The position numbers and the translations under genes are program-made. This document shows, piece after piece, positions 7,981 to 15,773 of a stretch of 40,384 nt of DNA (positions are counted from its first letter, which is position 1; the number at the start of each line of letters is the position of its first letter). Source of the DNA: an uncultured Oscillospiraceae bacterium (GTDB lineage: Bacteria; Bacillota; Clostridia; Oscillospirales; Ruminococcaceae); NCBI GenBank assembly GCA_910579545.1, contig CAJTVI010000016.1, positions 1 to 40,384 of the forward strand, given 5' to 3'. Below the pieces are notes generated by a model, which was given only the letters and a program-made list of their open reading frames with translations, was not told where the DNA came from and did no database searches.

Positions 7981-8041
7981 CGGCAGCCCCGGTTTGCCTG
8001 CCCGGTACGGGGCCGGCCTCCCGGGGCTGCCGCGCTTTTTT
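7981..8041 (+). terminator. Terminator between transporter operon and alpha-galactosidase
   Basis: A 12-bp stem, CGGCAGCCCCGG at 7981-7992 with CCGGGGCTGCCG at 8021-8032, encloses a 28-base GC-rich loop. It is followed by CGCTTTTTT. Confidence 0.75.
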
Positions 8042-8057
8042 CCGAAAAAAAGGGGCC

Positions 8058-8086
8058 TTGCAAAGCCGCCGCCAATGCAGTAAAAT
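8058..8086 (+). promoter_or_regulatory. Promoter of the alpha-galactosidase gene
   Basis: TTGCAA, a 17-bp spacer and TAAAAT lie 39 bp upstream of the ATG, just after the terminator of the transporter operon. Confidence 0.62.
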
Positions 8087-8125
8087 ACCCCCGGAACATT
8101 TTTAGGAACAAGGAGATTGACCGCT

Positions 8126-10309
8126 ATGATCCTGTACGATCCAAGCGCCCGCACCCTCACCCTGCACACCCGCCGCACCACCTACCAGATGAAGGCGGAC
8201 GGGTACGGGGTGCTGCTGCACACCTGGTACGGCCCCCGGGTCGATGGGCAGGACCTCTCTTACCTCATCGGCTATGCCGACCGGGGCTTTTCGCCCAACC
8301 CGCGCGAGGCGGCAGCCCGGCGGGATTACTCGCTGGACACCCTGCCGCAGGAGTATTCCACCTGCGGGGTGGGGGATTACCGCCCCGCCTCGGCCGCGGC
8401 CGAGCAGCCGGACGGCAGCCTGATGCTGGACCTGCGCTACGCCGGCCACGAGATCCGGGAGGGCAAATATTCCCTCGACGGCCTGCCCGCCTTTTTTGGC
8501 GGGGAGGGCTGGCAGACCCTCTCGGTGCGCCTTGAGGACCCCCATTCCGGCCTTGCGGCCGAGCTTTTGTACGGGGTGTGCGAGCGGTACGACCTGATCA
8601 CCCGGGCGGTGGTCTTTACCAACGAGGGCCGGCAGCCGGTGCTGCTGCGCAAGGCGGCCAGCCTCTGCCTGGACCTGCCCTCGGCAAACCTGGAATTCAT
8701 CACCTTTGACGGCGGCCATGTGCGGGAGCGCGGGCTGAACCGCAGCCTGCTGCGCCCCGGGGTGCAGAGCGTGGGCAGCGTGCGGGGGGCTTCCAGCCAC
8801 CAGCACAACCCGTTCGTGATGCTCTGTGAGCCGGGCGCGGGCGAGGAGCACGGCCTTGTGTACGGGGCGGCGCTGGTGTACAGCGGCAACTTTTTGGCCG
8901 AGGCCGAGCGCAGCCAGTTTGAGACCGCGCGGCTGGTGCTGGGCATCCATCCGCAGCATTTTGGCTGGAGCCTTGCGCCGGGCGAGCGGTTTGCCGCCCC
9001 CGAGGCGGCGATGGTGTGCAGCCCGGATGGCTTTGCCGGCATGACCCACCGCTGGCATGCCGCCATGCGCGAGTGCCTGATCCGGGATCCCCTGCATGGG
9101 GCGCGGCGGCCGGTGCTGGTAAACAACTGGGAGGCCACCGAGTTCCATTTTACCGCCCAGCGGCTGGTGGAGATCGCCAGGGAGGGCGCGGCGCTGGGGG
9201 CTGAGCTGTTTGTGATGGACGACGGCTGGTTTGGCAAGCGGGACGACGACCGCAGCGGCCTGGGAGACTGGGTGGTGAACCCCCAAAAGCTGCCCGGGGG
9301 CCTTAACGCGCTGGTGCGGCAGGTAAACGGGCTGGGCATGCGGTTTGGCATCTGGGTGGAGCCCGAGATGGTCAGCGAGGACAGCGAGCTCTACCGCGCC
9401 CATCCGGACTGGGCGCTGGGCGCGCCCGGCCGGCCGCAGACCCTGAGCCGCAGCCAGCTTGTATTGGATTTTACCCGCCGCGAGGTGCGGGACTGCATCT
9501 ATGCCGCCCTCTGCCGGGTGCTGGACAGCGCCCCCATCGCTTATGTCAAGTGGGACGTCAACCGCAGCCTGGCCGACGTCTGGTCGGCCGCGCTGCCCGC
9601 GGCCCGGCAGGGCGAGGTGTTCCACCGGTACATCTTAGGGGTGTACGAGATGATGGACCGGCTGCGGCGGGATTACCCGCAGATCCTGCTGGAGGGCTGC
9701 GCGGGGGGCGGCGGCCGGTTTGACGCCGGCATGCTCTACTACGCGCCGCAGATCTGGTGCAGCGACAACACCGACGCCATCGACCGGCTGCGCATCCAGT
9801 ACGGCACCTCGTTCTGCTACCCGGTCTGCGCGGTGGGCTCGCATGTGTCGGCGGTGCCAAACGTCCACACCGGCCGCACCACCTCCATCGAGACCCGCGG
9901 GGTGGTGGCCATGAGCGGGACCTTTGGGTACGAGATGGACCTCGGCCGCTGCACCGAGGCCGAAAAGCAGGTCGTGCGCCGGCAGATCGAATTTTTCAAG
10001 CGGCATTGCCGGCTGATCCAGCAGGGGGTGTACGACCGGCTCTCAGCGCCGGACGACGCCTTTACCGCCTGGCAGCAGACCGCGCCGGACGGAACCGAGG
10101 CGCTGGCGTCGGTGGTGTGGGGGCCGGTGCACGCGGCCGGGCCGTTCTGCGCGGTGCGGCTGCGCAGCCTTGCGCCAAACAAGCGATACCGGGTCAACGG
10201 CGGCGGGGAACTCTACACCGGCGCGGCCCTCATGACGGCCGGCCTGCCCCTGCCCCTGCCCAAGCACGATTACCAGGCCTGGCAGTTTTATTTGCAGGCT
10301 GAGGAATAA
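8126..10309 (+). CDS. Alpha-galactosidase, glycoside hydrolase family 36
   Basis: This 727-residue protein has the length and layout of GH36 group I enzymes: an N-terminal beta-sandwich (about 1-310), a catalytic barrel (about 320-640) and a C-terminal beta domain. YVKWDVNRS carries the nucleophile Asp477 and WCSDNTDA carries the acid/base Asp547, almost the same numbering as characterised Geobacillus AgaA. EGCAGGGGRFDAGM and the barrel motif FVMDDGWFG are also present. It removes terminal alpha-1,6-galactose from melibiose, raffinose or stachyose. There is no signal peptide, so it acts on imported sugar in the cytoplasm. ATG 8126 has AAGGAG ten bases upstream. The in-frame TTG at 8117 is less likely. 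Confidence 0.94.
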   Translation: MILYDPSARTLTLHTRRTTYQMKADGYGVLLHTWYGPRVDGQDLSYLIGYADRGFSPNPREAAARRDYSLDTLPQEYSTCGVGDYRPASAAAEQPDGSLMLDLRYAGHEIREGKYSLDGLPAFFGGEGWQTLSVRLEDPHSGLAAELLYGVCERYDLITRAVVFTNEGRQPVLLRKAASLCLDLPSANLEFITFDGGHVRERGLNRSLLRPGVQSVGSVRGASSHQHNPFVMLCEPGAGEEHGLVYGAALVYSGNFLAEAERSQFETARLVLGIHPQHFGWSLAPGERFAAPEAAMVCSPDGFAGMTHRWHAAMRECLIRDPLHGARRPVLVNNWEATEFHFTAQRLVEIAREGAALGAELFVMDDGWFGKRDDDRSGLGDWVVNPQKLPGGLNALVRQVNGLGMRFGIWVEPEMVSEDSELYRAHPDWALGAPGRPQTLSRSQLVLDFTRREVRDCIYAALCRVLDSAPIAYVKWDVNRSLADVWSAALPAARQGEVFHRYILGVYEMMDRLRRDYPQILLEGCAGGGGRFDAGMLYYAPQIWCSDNTDAIDRLRIQYGTSFCYPVCAVGSHVSAVPNVHTGRTTSIETRGVVAMSGTFGYEMDLGRCTEAEKQVVRRQIEFFKRHCRLIQQGVYDRLSAPDDAFTAWQQTAPDGTEALASVVWGPVHAAGPFCAVRLRSLAPNKRYRVNGGGELYTGAALMTAGLPLPLPKHDYQAWQFYLQAEE

Positions 10310-10331
10310 GGCCAGCAGGGCCGAAAGGTAA

Positions 10332-10364
10332 GGCCAATCTGGGGGATTCATCCCCCAGACCCCC
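10332..10364. repeat. GGGGGTCTGGGGG palindromic repeat, copy A
   Basis: GGCCAATCTGGGGGA, a four-base centre, then TCCCCCAGACCCCC: the same unit as the copies at 10529, 22917 and 36845, here in reverse orientation. It lies just after the alpha-galactosidase stop. Confidence 0.75.
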
Positions 10365-10483
10365 AACTCGCCGGACAAAATCCTTTGCCCGGCCCATGCT
10401 GAAAAAATATAGGCCACAAAAAAAGCCCCACGTCAGTTATCCTGCTGGGCCGCCTTGCTCTCTCTATTATAATTAGGGAAATT

Positions 10484-10523
10484 ATAAAAAATCCGCCTCA
10501 CACATTATCATAATGTGTGAGGC
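10484..10523 (-). terminator. Intrinsic terminator of the araC-type gene
   Basis: GCCTCACACATTAT and its exact complement form 14-bp arms around a single base at 10509. On the minus strand the hairpin is followed by GGATTTTTTAT. It lies downstream of the regulator gene that ends at 10608. Confidence 0.8.
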
Positions 10524-10528
10524 AGGAT

Positions 10529-10563
10529 GGGGGTCTGGGGGATATGATCCCCCAGATTGGCCC
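10529..10563. repeat. GGGGGTCTGGGGG palindromic repeat, copy B
   Basis: GGGGGTCTGGGGGAT, a short centre and ATCCCCCAGATTGGCCC form an imperfect palindrome. It lies between the AraC stop and its terminator, in the 298-bp stretch between two converging genes. The rest of that stretch shows no gene. Confidence 0.75.
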
Positions 10564-10607
10564 AAACGTGATTGGCCCAAGCGCAATTGTCCCAGATGCG
10601 TTTGCCC

Positions 10608-11483
10608 CTACCCCTGGCCGGGCGGGCTTTTTTTGGCGGCCAGGCGCTCCTGGCTGCGCCACTCGCGCGGGGGCAGGCCGTACCGTTTTTTAAAGGCATG
10701 CGAAAAATGCAGCTGGTTGGGGTACCCACACAGCACCGCGATCTCGCCGATCGGCTGGCTGGTGGTGCGCATCATCTCGGCCGCCTTGGACAGCCGCAGC
10801 CGGATCAAAAACTCCTGGGGCGGGCAGCCCATGTTCTCGCGGAACAGCTTGCTGAAATAGCTGCGGTTCAGCTTGCAGGCGTCCGCGATCTCGGCCACGG
10901 TCAGCTCCCGCTGGAAGTTGTGCTCCATGTAGGCCACCGCTTCCTGCATATAAAAATCCTGCAATTGGCCTCCCGGCGTCTTTTTGCGGGTGGCGGAGGA
11001 GCGGATCACCCCGTCCAGGAACAGGCACAGATGCCCGATCAGGTGCAGGGTGGAGGCGTCCGAATGATCCGCAATGTACAGCATCGTGTCCCGCACCGCC
11101 TCGCCCGCCGCCGTGTTCTCGGGCCGGTAGACCGGCTGCCCCACCCCCAGCCCCGCGCTGGTCAGGTACTCGGCCGCCCGCAGCCCGTCAAACTCCAGCC
11201 AAACGTATTTCCAGGGGTCGGCCTTGTCGGCCGAATAGGTGTTTACCTGCCCCGGACAGATCAAAAACCCCTCGTTGGCCCCCAAGGTGTAGATGTGGGT
11301 CGTGCCGCGCGCGTCGTTGGAATGCAGCACCCCCCGCCCCGAGATCACATAATGGAACAGGTAATGGTTGCGCACAAACGGCCCAAACGAGTGCAGCGGG
11401 GCGCACTGCTCCCAGCCGTATTGGTACAGCCGCAGGTCCAAAAAATTCTCGTTGGGAAAAAGCGAAAAGGAATAATTGTCCAT
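10608..11483 (-). CDS. AraC-family transcriptional regulator (MsmR/RafR-like)
   Basis: This 291-residue protein has a cupin-like AraC sensor domain at about residues 20-110 (HYVISGRGVLHSNDARGTTH, then LGANEGFLICPGQVNTYSAD). Two helix-turn-helix motifs form the C-terminal DNA-binding domain at about 178-276: LTVAEIADACKLNRSYFSKL and PIGEIAVLCGYPNQLHFSHA. ATG 11483 is chosen. The frame extends upstream only through a TTG. It lies between the alpha-galactosidase and the amylosucrase on the opposite strand, the place where msm and raf loci keep their regulator. It most likely senses the imported alpha-galactoside and activates the transporter and hydrolase genes. The ligand is inferred from context. 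Confidence 0.9.
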   Translation of the reverse strand: MDNYSFSLFPNENFLDLRLYQYGWEQCAPLHSFGPFVRNHYLFHYVISGRGVLHSNDARGTTHIYTLGANEGFLICPGQVNTYSADKADPWKYVWLEFDGLRAAEYLTSAGLGVGQPVYRPENTAAGEAVRDTMLYIADHSDASTLHLIGHLCLFLDGVIRSSATRKKTPGGQLQDFYMQEAVAYMEHNFQRELTVAEIADACKLNRSYFSKLFRENMGCPPQEFLIRLRLSKAAEMMRTTSQPIGEIAVLCGYPNQLHFSHAFKKRYGLPPREWRSQERLAAKKSPPGQG

Positions 11484-11526
11484 CTCCCGCCGCCCTTGCG
11501 CCGTATCCCCCCGCAAGGGCAGCGCG

Positions 11527-11551
11527 GGAGCCCGGGCCTTGCCCGGGCTCC
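11527..11551 (-). other. Leader hairpin of the araC-type gene
   Basis: GGAGCCCGGGC, three bases, then GCCCGGGCTCC form an 11-bp stem in the leader between the promoter and start codon of the regulator. No U-tract follows, so it is not an obvious terminator. Confidence 0.4.
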
Positions 11552-11636
11552 ATCTGCACCAACAGCGGGCGGATGGCTTGTTATTTTGATAGGTTCATAC
11601 TGCGCGCTGCCGGCACAAAACCGGCTTCCTGCCCCT

Positions 11637-11665
11637 ATGATAGCATATCCCGGCCGCAAAACCAA
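11637..11665 (-). promoter_or_regulatory. Probable promoter of the araC-type gene
   Basis: On the minus strand, TTGGTT is followed by a 17-bp spacer and TATCAT. This gives a leader of about 145 bases before the ATG at 11483. The promoter of the divergent amylosucrase gene is not clear in the same stretch. Confidence 0.45.
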
Positions 11666-11739
11666 CCATATGCGGCGGATTTTTGGCTAAATTGCAAAGC
11701 TAAAACAAGGCAGCAAAGGCTGCAAAAGGAGGGTCCCGA

Positions 11740-13581
11740 TTGGTCACAAGCTTTGAGCGGCGGTTTGCCGCGCGCCGGGCCGAGCTGGAATGGCTCTATA
11801 TGGAGCTGTACGATGACCGCGCCCGGCTGGAAGAGTTGGAGGATGGGATGCGCGAATTTTGGCGCGCGCGCAGCGACGCGCTGCGCCGGCTGGACGCAAA
11901 GCGCGAAAAACAGCCGGACTGGTACTGCGCCGGCAGCATGCTGGGCATGACCATGTACACCCACCTGTTCGCGGGCGATCTGTGCGGCGTGTGGGAAAAG
12001 CTGGACTATCTGCAGGAGCAGGGGGTCACCTACCTGCACCTGATGCCGCTGCTCAAGATGCCCCACCCCGATAACGACGGCGGCTACGCCGTGGAGGACT
12101 TCAACCAGGTGGACCCCACCCTCGGCAGCAACGAGGACCTTGGCCGGCTCACCGCCGCCATGCGCCGGCGGGGCATGAGCCTTTGCCTGGATTTTGTCAT
12201 CAACCACACCGCCGACACCCACGAGTGGGCCGTGCGGGCCAAGGCCGGCGAGCAGGAGTACATCGACCGCTACATCTGCTTTGACGACCCCGCCATCCCG
12301 GCCGAGATGGAAAAAACCATCCCGGACGTCTTCCCCGAAACCGCCCCCGGCAGCTTTTTGTATGTGCCCCAGATGGGCAAATATGTCTGCTCCTCCTTCC
12401 ACCCCTACCAGTGGGACCTCAACTACAAAAACCCGGTGGTCTTTAACGAGATGACCGCCAGCATGCTGCGGCTGGCAAACCTGGGTGTGGAGGTGCTGCG
12501 CATCGACGCGGTGCCCTATCTCTGGAAAGAGATGGGCACCACCTGCCGCAACCTGCCCAAGGTGCACACCATCATGCGCATGATCCGGCTCATCATCGAA
12601 ACCGTCTGCCCGGCCGTGATCCTCAAGGGCGAGGTGGTCATGGCCCCGCAGGAGCTGGCCGCCTACTTCGGCCCGGCCGAAAAGCCCGAATGCCACCTGC
12701 TCTACAACGCCTCCACCATGGCCATCCAGTGGTCGGCCCTGGCCAGCGCCGATGTGCGCTGCCTCAAGCGCCAGCTGGACGAGCTGCACGCGATGCCCGC
12801 CCACTGCCGGTTCGTCAACTACCTGCGCTGCCACGACGACATCGGCTGGGGCCTCAACGAGGAGTACGAAAAAACCCTCGGCATCGACCCCGTGCGCCAC
12901 AAGCGGTACCTCTACGAATTTTACGAGGGCAGCTTTGCCGGCAGCTTTGCCCGGGGCGAGCGGTACAATTATAACCCCGTCACCCAGGACGCCCGCACCT
13001 GCGGCACCACCGCCAGCCTCTGCGGCATCGAAAAGGGCGGCTTTGAGGGGGACGAGGCCCAGGTCTCGCTGGGCATCCAGCGCGACCTGATGATGCACGC
13101 CGCCATGATGTGCATGGCCGGCTTCCCCATGCTCTCGAGCGGGGACGAGATCGGCCAGGTCAACGGCTACGAATACCACAGCGACCCCGCCCTCGCGCAC
13201 GACAGCCGCAACCTCCACCGCACCCCCTTCAACTGGGCCAACGCCGCCAAACGCACCCAGCCCGGCACCGTGCAGCAGCGCATCTGGGACGGCCTGCGCC
13301 AGCTTGAGACCCTGCGCGCAAAACACCCCTGCTTTGGCGCCGCCAGCACCGTCTCCACCTGGGACACCCACAACAACGCCCTGCTGTGCCTGGTGCGCCG
13401 GGCAGGCAGCGAGCAGCTGGTTTGTTTGTTCAACTTCTCGGGCCAAAGCCAGACCGCCCGGCTCGAGCAGCTGCCCGGCCGGTACGAGGAAAAGCTCAGC
13501 GGCCATACCGCCGGCCTGCCCGATTGCGCCGAGTACACCCTCGCCCCCTACCAGTACGCGCTGCTGGCCCGGCTGGCGTAA
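11740..13581 (+). CDS. Amylosucrase (GH13 subfamily 4)
   Basis: This 613-residue protein is close to the ~630 of characterised amylosucrases and longer than sucrose phosphorylases (~490). The GH13 motifs are present: DFVINHT, VLRIDAVPYLWKE with nucleophile Asp256, LKGEVV with acid/base Glu298, and RCHDDIGW with Asp366. The helical N-terminus (about 1-65) and the DAVPYLWKEMGT wording are typical of amylosucrase. It splits sucrose, moving glucose onto an alpha-1,4-glucan and releasing fructose. The start is TTG at 11740 with AAGGAGGG six to seven bases upstream. A small hairpin (GCAGC-AAAG-GCTGC) sits just before the ribosome site. With the alpha-galactosidase it would use the sucrose left from raffinose. 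Sucrose hydrolase is an alternative activity within GH13_4. Confidence 0.88.
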   Translation: MVTSFERRFAARRAELEWLYMELYDDRARLEELEDGMREFWRARSDALRRLDAKREKQPDWYCAGSMLGMTMYTHLFAGDLCGVWEKLDYLQEQGVTYLHLMPLLKMPHPDNDGGYAVEDFNQVDPTLGSNEDLGRLTAAMRRRGMSLCLDFVINHTADTHEWAVRAKAGEQEYIDRYICFDDPAIPAEMEKTIPDVFPETAPGSFLYVPQMGKYVCSSFHPYQWDLNYKNPVVFNEMTASMLRLANLGVEVLRIDAVPYLWKEMGTTCRNLPKVHTIMRMIRLIIETVCPAVILKGEVVMAPQELAAYFGPAEKPECHLLYNASTMAIQWSALASADVRCLKRQLDELHAMPAHCRFVNYLRCHDDIGWGLNEEYEKTLGIDPVRHKRYLYEFYEGSFAGSFARGERYNYNPVTQDARTCGTTASLCGIEKGGFEGDEAQVSLGIQRDLMMHAAMMCMAGFPMLSSGDEIGQVNGYEYHSDPALAHDSRNLHRTPFNWANAAKRTQPGTVQQRIWDGLRQLETLRAKHPCFGAASTVSTWDTHNNALLCLVRRAGSEQLVCLFNFSGQSQTARLEQLPGRYEEKLSGHTAGLPDCAEYTLAPYQYALLARLA

Positions 13582-13595
13582 GCCGTGCCGTAAGC

Positions 13596-13623
13596 GCCCG
13601 GCGGGCGGGCCGCCGGCTTTTTT
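13596..13623 (+). terminator. Terminator of the amylosucrase gene
   Basis: GCCCGGCGG pairs with CCGCCGGC (one bulge) and is followed by six T residues, 15 bases after the stop. Confidence 0.75.
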
Positions 13624-13654
13624 GAGGGGCCCCATTCCGCGCGGCCATGTGCAC

Positions 13655-13687
13655 ATAAAAACGCGCCCCCGCTAAAAGCGGGGGCGC
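13655..13687 (-). terminator. Terminator of the membrane-anchored protein gene
   Basis: GCGCCCCCGC / GCGGGGGCGC form a perfect 10-bp stem. On the minus strand it is followed by GTTTTTATG. It lies about 100 bases after the stop at 13787. Confidence 0.78.
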
Positions 13688-13786
13688 TGGCTTTATGCGT
13701 TTGGATGGCCGCGCGGGGGGCGGGCCAAAAAGCGGGCGGCAAACCCCTGCACCGGCCCGCCAAAAAGGGCAGGCTCACGCGGCTTT

Positions 13787-14296
13787 TTACGCCGGCTCCT
13801 TGATGTCCACCAGCAGGTAGTAGATCACCGAGCCGCGCCGGCCAAAGCCCGCCTCGATCTTGTACATGTACCGCCCGGCCTGGGCCGGGGCAATGATCTG
13901 CCCCTCGCCGGGGTTTGCCATCTCGATAAAATAGCGGAACTCGGCGTCGTCCGCCCGGCTGATGCGCAGCTCCTTCAGGTCGATCGAAAAGCCCAGGTCG
14001 ATCACGCTGCGGGGGGGCATGTCCACCGGGTATACCAGCCGCAAAAGGTCCTCGGGGGTGTAGGTGGGGGTGTTTTTTTCGGTGGTGGTCCAAAAGTTCC
14101 ACTCGTACCCCGCGCGCAGCGCCATCTCGGGCGCAATGGCGAGCCCGTTTACCTGGATGGACAGGTCGGGCAAAGCGTCCTCGGGGCTTTTTACGTCCAG
14201 GTTCTCCTTGATAAACAGCGAAACCCCGGCGGCAAGGGCCACCAGCACCGTGCCGGCCACAATTTTGCGCAGCGCAACCCAGCGGGAATACTTCAT
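13787..14296 (-). CDS. Uncharacterised membrane-anchored extracytoplasmic protein
   Basis: I do not recognise a family. The 169-residue product has a basic N-terminus (MKYSRWVALRKI) and one hydrophobic segment at about residues 12-30 (IVAGTVLVALAAGVSLFI). A soluble domain of about 135 residues follows, rich in beta-type sequence (DLSIQVNGLAIAPEMALRAG, then WNFWTTTEKNTPTYTPEDLL). The C-terminus contains RYMYKIEAGFGRRGSVIYYL, which looks like paired beta strands. No Cys lies at a lipobox, so it is probably anchored by the uncleaved helix with the rest outside. It has its own terminator, and a -10-like TATAAT at 14339-14334. A sensor or envelope role is possible but not shown. Confidence 0.7.
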   Translation of the reverse strand: MKYSRWVALRKIVAGTVLVALAAGVSLFIKENLDVKSPEDALPDLSIQVNGLAIAPEMALRAGYEWNFWTTTEKNTPTYTPEDLLRLVYPVDMPPRSVIDLGFSIDLKELRISRADDAEFRYFIEMANPGEGQIIAPAQAGRYMYKIEAGFGRRGSVIYYLLVDIKEPA

Positions 14297-14376
14297 CGGC
14301 GCAGCCCACCGCCCTTTCCGGCCAGTTTTTTCTATTATATACCATCCCGGTGCAAAAATCCAGCATTACGGCCCCG

Positions 14377-14527
14377 GGGGGAGTGCCCATTTCAAGGAGT
14401 TTTAGGATGCTAAGGCCGGGCGCGGGGGAGAGTCTCGAAAGGCTTTCGGGGCAGGGGTCCTGTTGCCTTGAGAGACTGCTCCCACGCACCCGGCTGGCGG
14501 ATATCTCTCCCCGGTTTGGACACTCCC
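14377..14527. repeat. ~150-bp element with GTGTCCA-type inverted ends, copy 1
   Basis: The right end is TGGACACTCCC at 14517-14527. The left end, GGGGGAGTGCCCA, is a decayed match. The core 14428-14495 (68 bp) is identical to 19205-19272. The core can fold: AGTCTC pairs with GAGACT, and GAAAG-G-CTTTC and GGCAGG/CCTGTTGCC hairpins lie inside. Between copies the flank beside the right end (GGCGG...CCCCGGTTTGGACA) is the complement of the left flank of copy 2. This fills most of the 299-bp gap between the membrane protein gene and the antiporter gene. Confidence 0.7.
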
Positions 14528-14595
14528 GCCCCGGGCGGGCTTGGGGCTTATTGCCGCCGGCCGCGCGGCCGGGCCAAAGGGGGGCGCGGGGCCGG

Positions 14596-15558
14596 CTAAC
14601 AGCCCCGCACCGTTACAAACAGGTAGGCCGCGTATACCCCAAGGCCGGCCCAGCCCTGCCAGCGGGAAAACCGCTGGCAAAAAAGGGCGGGCAGCAGCAT
14701 CAAAAGGGTCACCGCAAGGCAGATGGGCAGGTCCAGCGCCAGGCACTGGGCGCTGATGGGCAGCGGCCTGCCCGCCGCAAGGCTGCACAGCGGCAGAATC
14801 AGGGCGGTGTCGATGATGTTGGCCCCCAAAATGTTGCCGGCCGAAAGCCCCGCCTGCTTTTTAAAAATGGCGGTAAGGGTGGTTACCAGCTCGGGCAGGC
14901 TGGTGCCCACCGCCACGATGGTCACCGCGATCACCCCTTCGGGCACCCCCAGCAGCCGCGCAAGGGCGCTGCCGCTTTTTACCAACAGATGCGCCCCGGC
15001 CACGATGCCCGCCGCCCCAAGGCAGAACAAAATCAGCCTGCCCGCAAGGATGCGCGGGGTCACCGTGGGCCGCGCCGCCTGCCCGGCCCCGGCCACGGCC
15101 ACGGCGGATCGCGCGCTGTGGATGTTCTCGGCCAAAAACAGCAAAAACACCCCGCCCAGCAAAAGGCTGCCGGCCGCCGGCAGGCATCCGCCCCGGGCCG
15201 AAACCAGCAGCACCCCAAGGCCGGACACCAGCAAAAGGCTCTTGGCCAGGTACTGGCGGCGGCTGGCCTCGCCGGCCAGCGCGATCACCGCAACGGCCAG
15301 GATCAGCCCGGTGTTGGCAGTCACGCTGCCAATGGCGTTGCCGGCGGCCATCTCCACCTGGCCGTTTTTGGCCGCGATCACCGACACCAGCATCTCGGGC
15401 AGGGTGGTGGCAAGGCTTACAATGGTGGCCCCCACCAAAAAGGGCGGGATGCCGCTCACCTCGGCCATCCAGCCGGCGGCGTCCACAAAGGCGTCGCCCC
15501 CTTTTACGATCAGCACCACCCCGACCAAAAACAGGGCGGCGGCCAGCAGCGTCTGCAT
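14596..15558 (-). CDS. Calcium/sodium antiporter (CaCA family, YrbG-like)
   Basis: This 320-residue membrane protein has about ten hydrophobic segments. It carries the two inverted alpha-repeats of the CaCA superfamily: GATIVSLATTLPEMLVSVIA (about residues 43-62) with AAGNAIGSVTANTGL, and AVTIVAVGTSLPELVTTLTA in the second half with AGNILGANIIDTALILP. The acidic Glu in each TLPE/SLPE is the ion-binding residue of the family. It would exchange Ca2+ (or another cation) for Na+ or H+ across the membrane. AAGGAGGGG precedes the ATG by five to eight bases. It appears to be transcribed alone. K+-dependent or other cation specificity cannot be excluded. Confidence 0.9.
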   Translation of the reverse strand: MQTLLAAALFLVGVVLIVKGGDAFVDAAGWMAEVSGIPPFLVGATIVSLATTLPEMLVSVIAAKNGQVEMAAGNAIGSVTANTGLILAVAVIALAGEASRRQYLAKSLLLVSGLGVLLVSARGGCLPAAGSLLLGGVFLLFLAENIHSARSAVAVAGAGQAARPTVTPRILAGRLILFCLGAAGIVAGAHLLVKSGSALARLLGVPEGVIAVTIVAVGTSLPELVTTLTAIFKKQAGLSAGNILGANIIDTALILPLCSLAAGRPLPISAQCLALDLPICLAVTLLMLLPALFCQRFSRWQGWAGLGVYAAYLFVTVRGC

Positions 15559-15707
15559 CAGGCACCCCTCCTTTGGGCCGCCGCCGGGGCGGCCCTGCCA
15601 AAGGATATGCGCGCGGGGGGCCGTTTATCCGCCCCGCCCGCGCGCGCAGCGCCGCGTTCGCGGCTGAGCAAAGCCGGCCGGCAGTTAAAAAAAGGGCGCG
15701 CTGCAGC

Positions 15708-15751
15708 AAAAGCGGGGCGGGAAAGCAAAAACGCTTTCCCGCCCCGCGGTT
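15708..15751 (-). terminator. Terminator of proS
   Basis: GCGGGGCGGGAAAGC at 15712-15726 and its exact complement at 15733-15747 form a 15-bp perfect stem. TTTT follows on the minus strand. The plus side reads GGTTTTTC, so it may act both ways. Confidence 0.8.
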
Positions 15752-15773
15752 TTTCTGCCAGGGATCAGCTGCC

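Noticed and set aside
10495..10523. CRP-like operator (TCACA…TGTGA pattern)
   Set aside because: It lies between two converging gene ends and is followed on the minus strand by a T-run, so a terminator explains it better.
11740..13581. Sucrose phosphorylase (gtfA) as in msm operons
   Set aside because: The protein is 613 residues with an amylosucrase-type N-terminus and motifs. Sucrose phosphorylases are near 490 residues.
13548..14489. Open frame antisense/overlapping the membrane-anchored protein and repeat copy 1
   Set aside because: Its start lies in the repeat core (the peptide from the same core appears again at copy 2) and the rest overlaps a better-supported gene in another frame.
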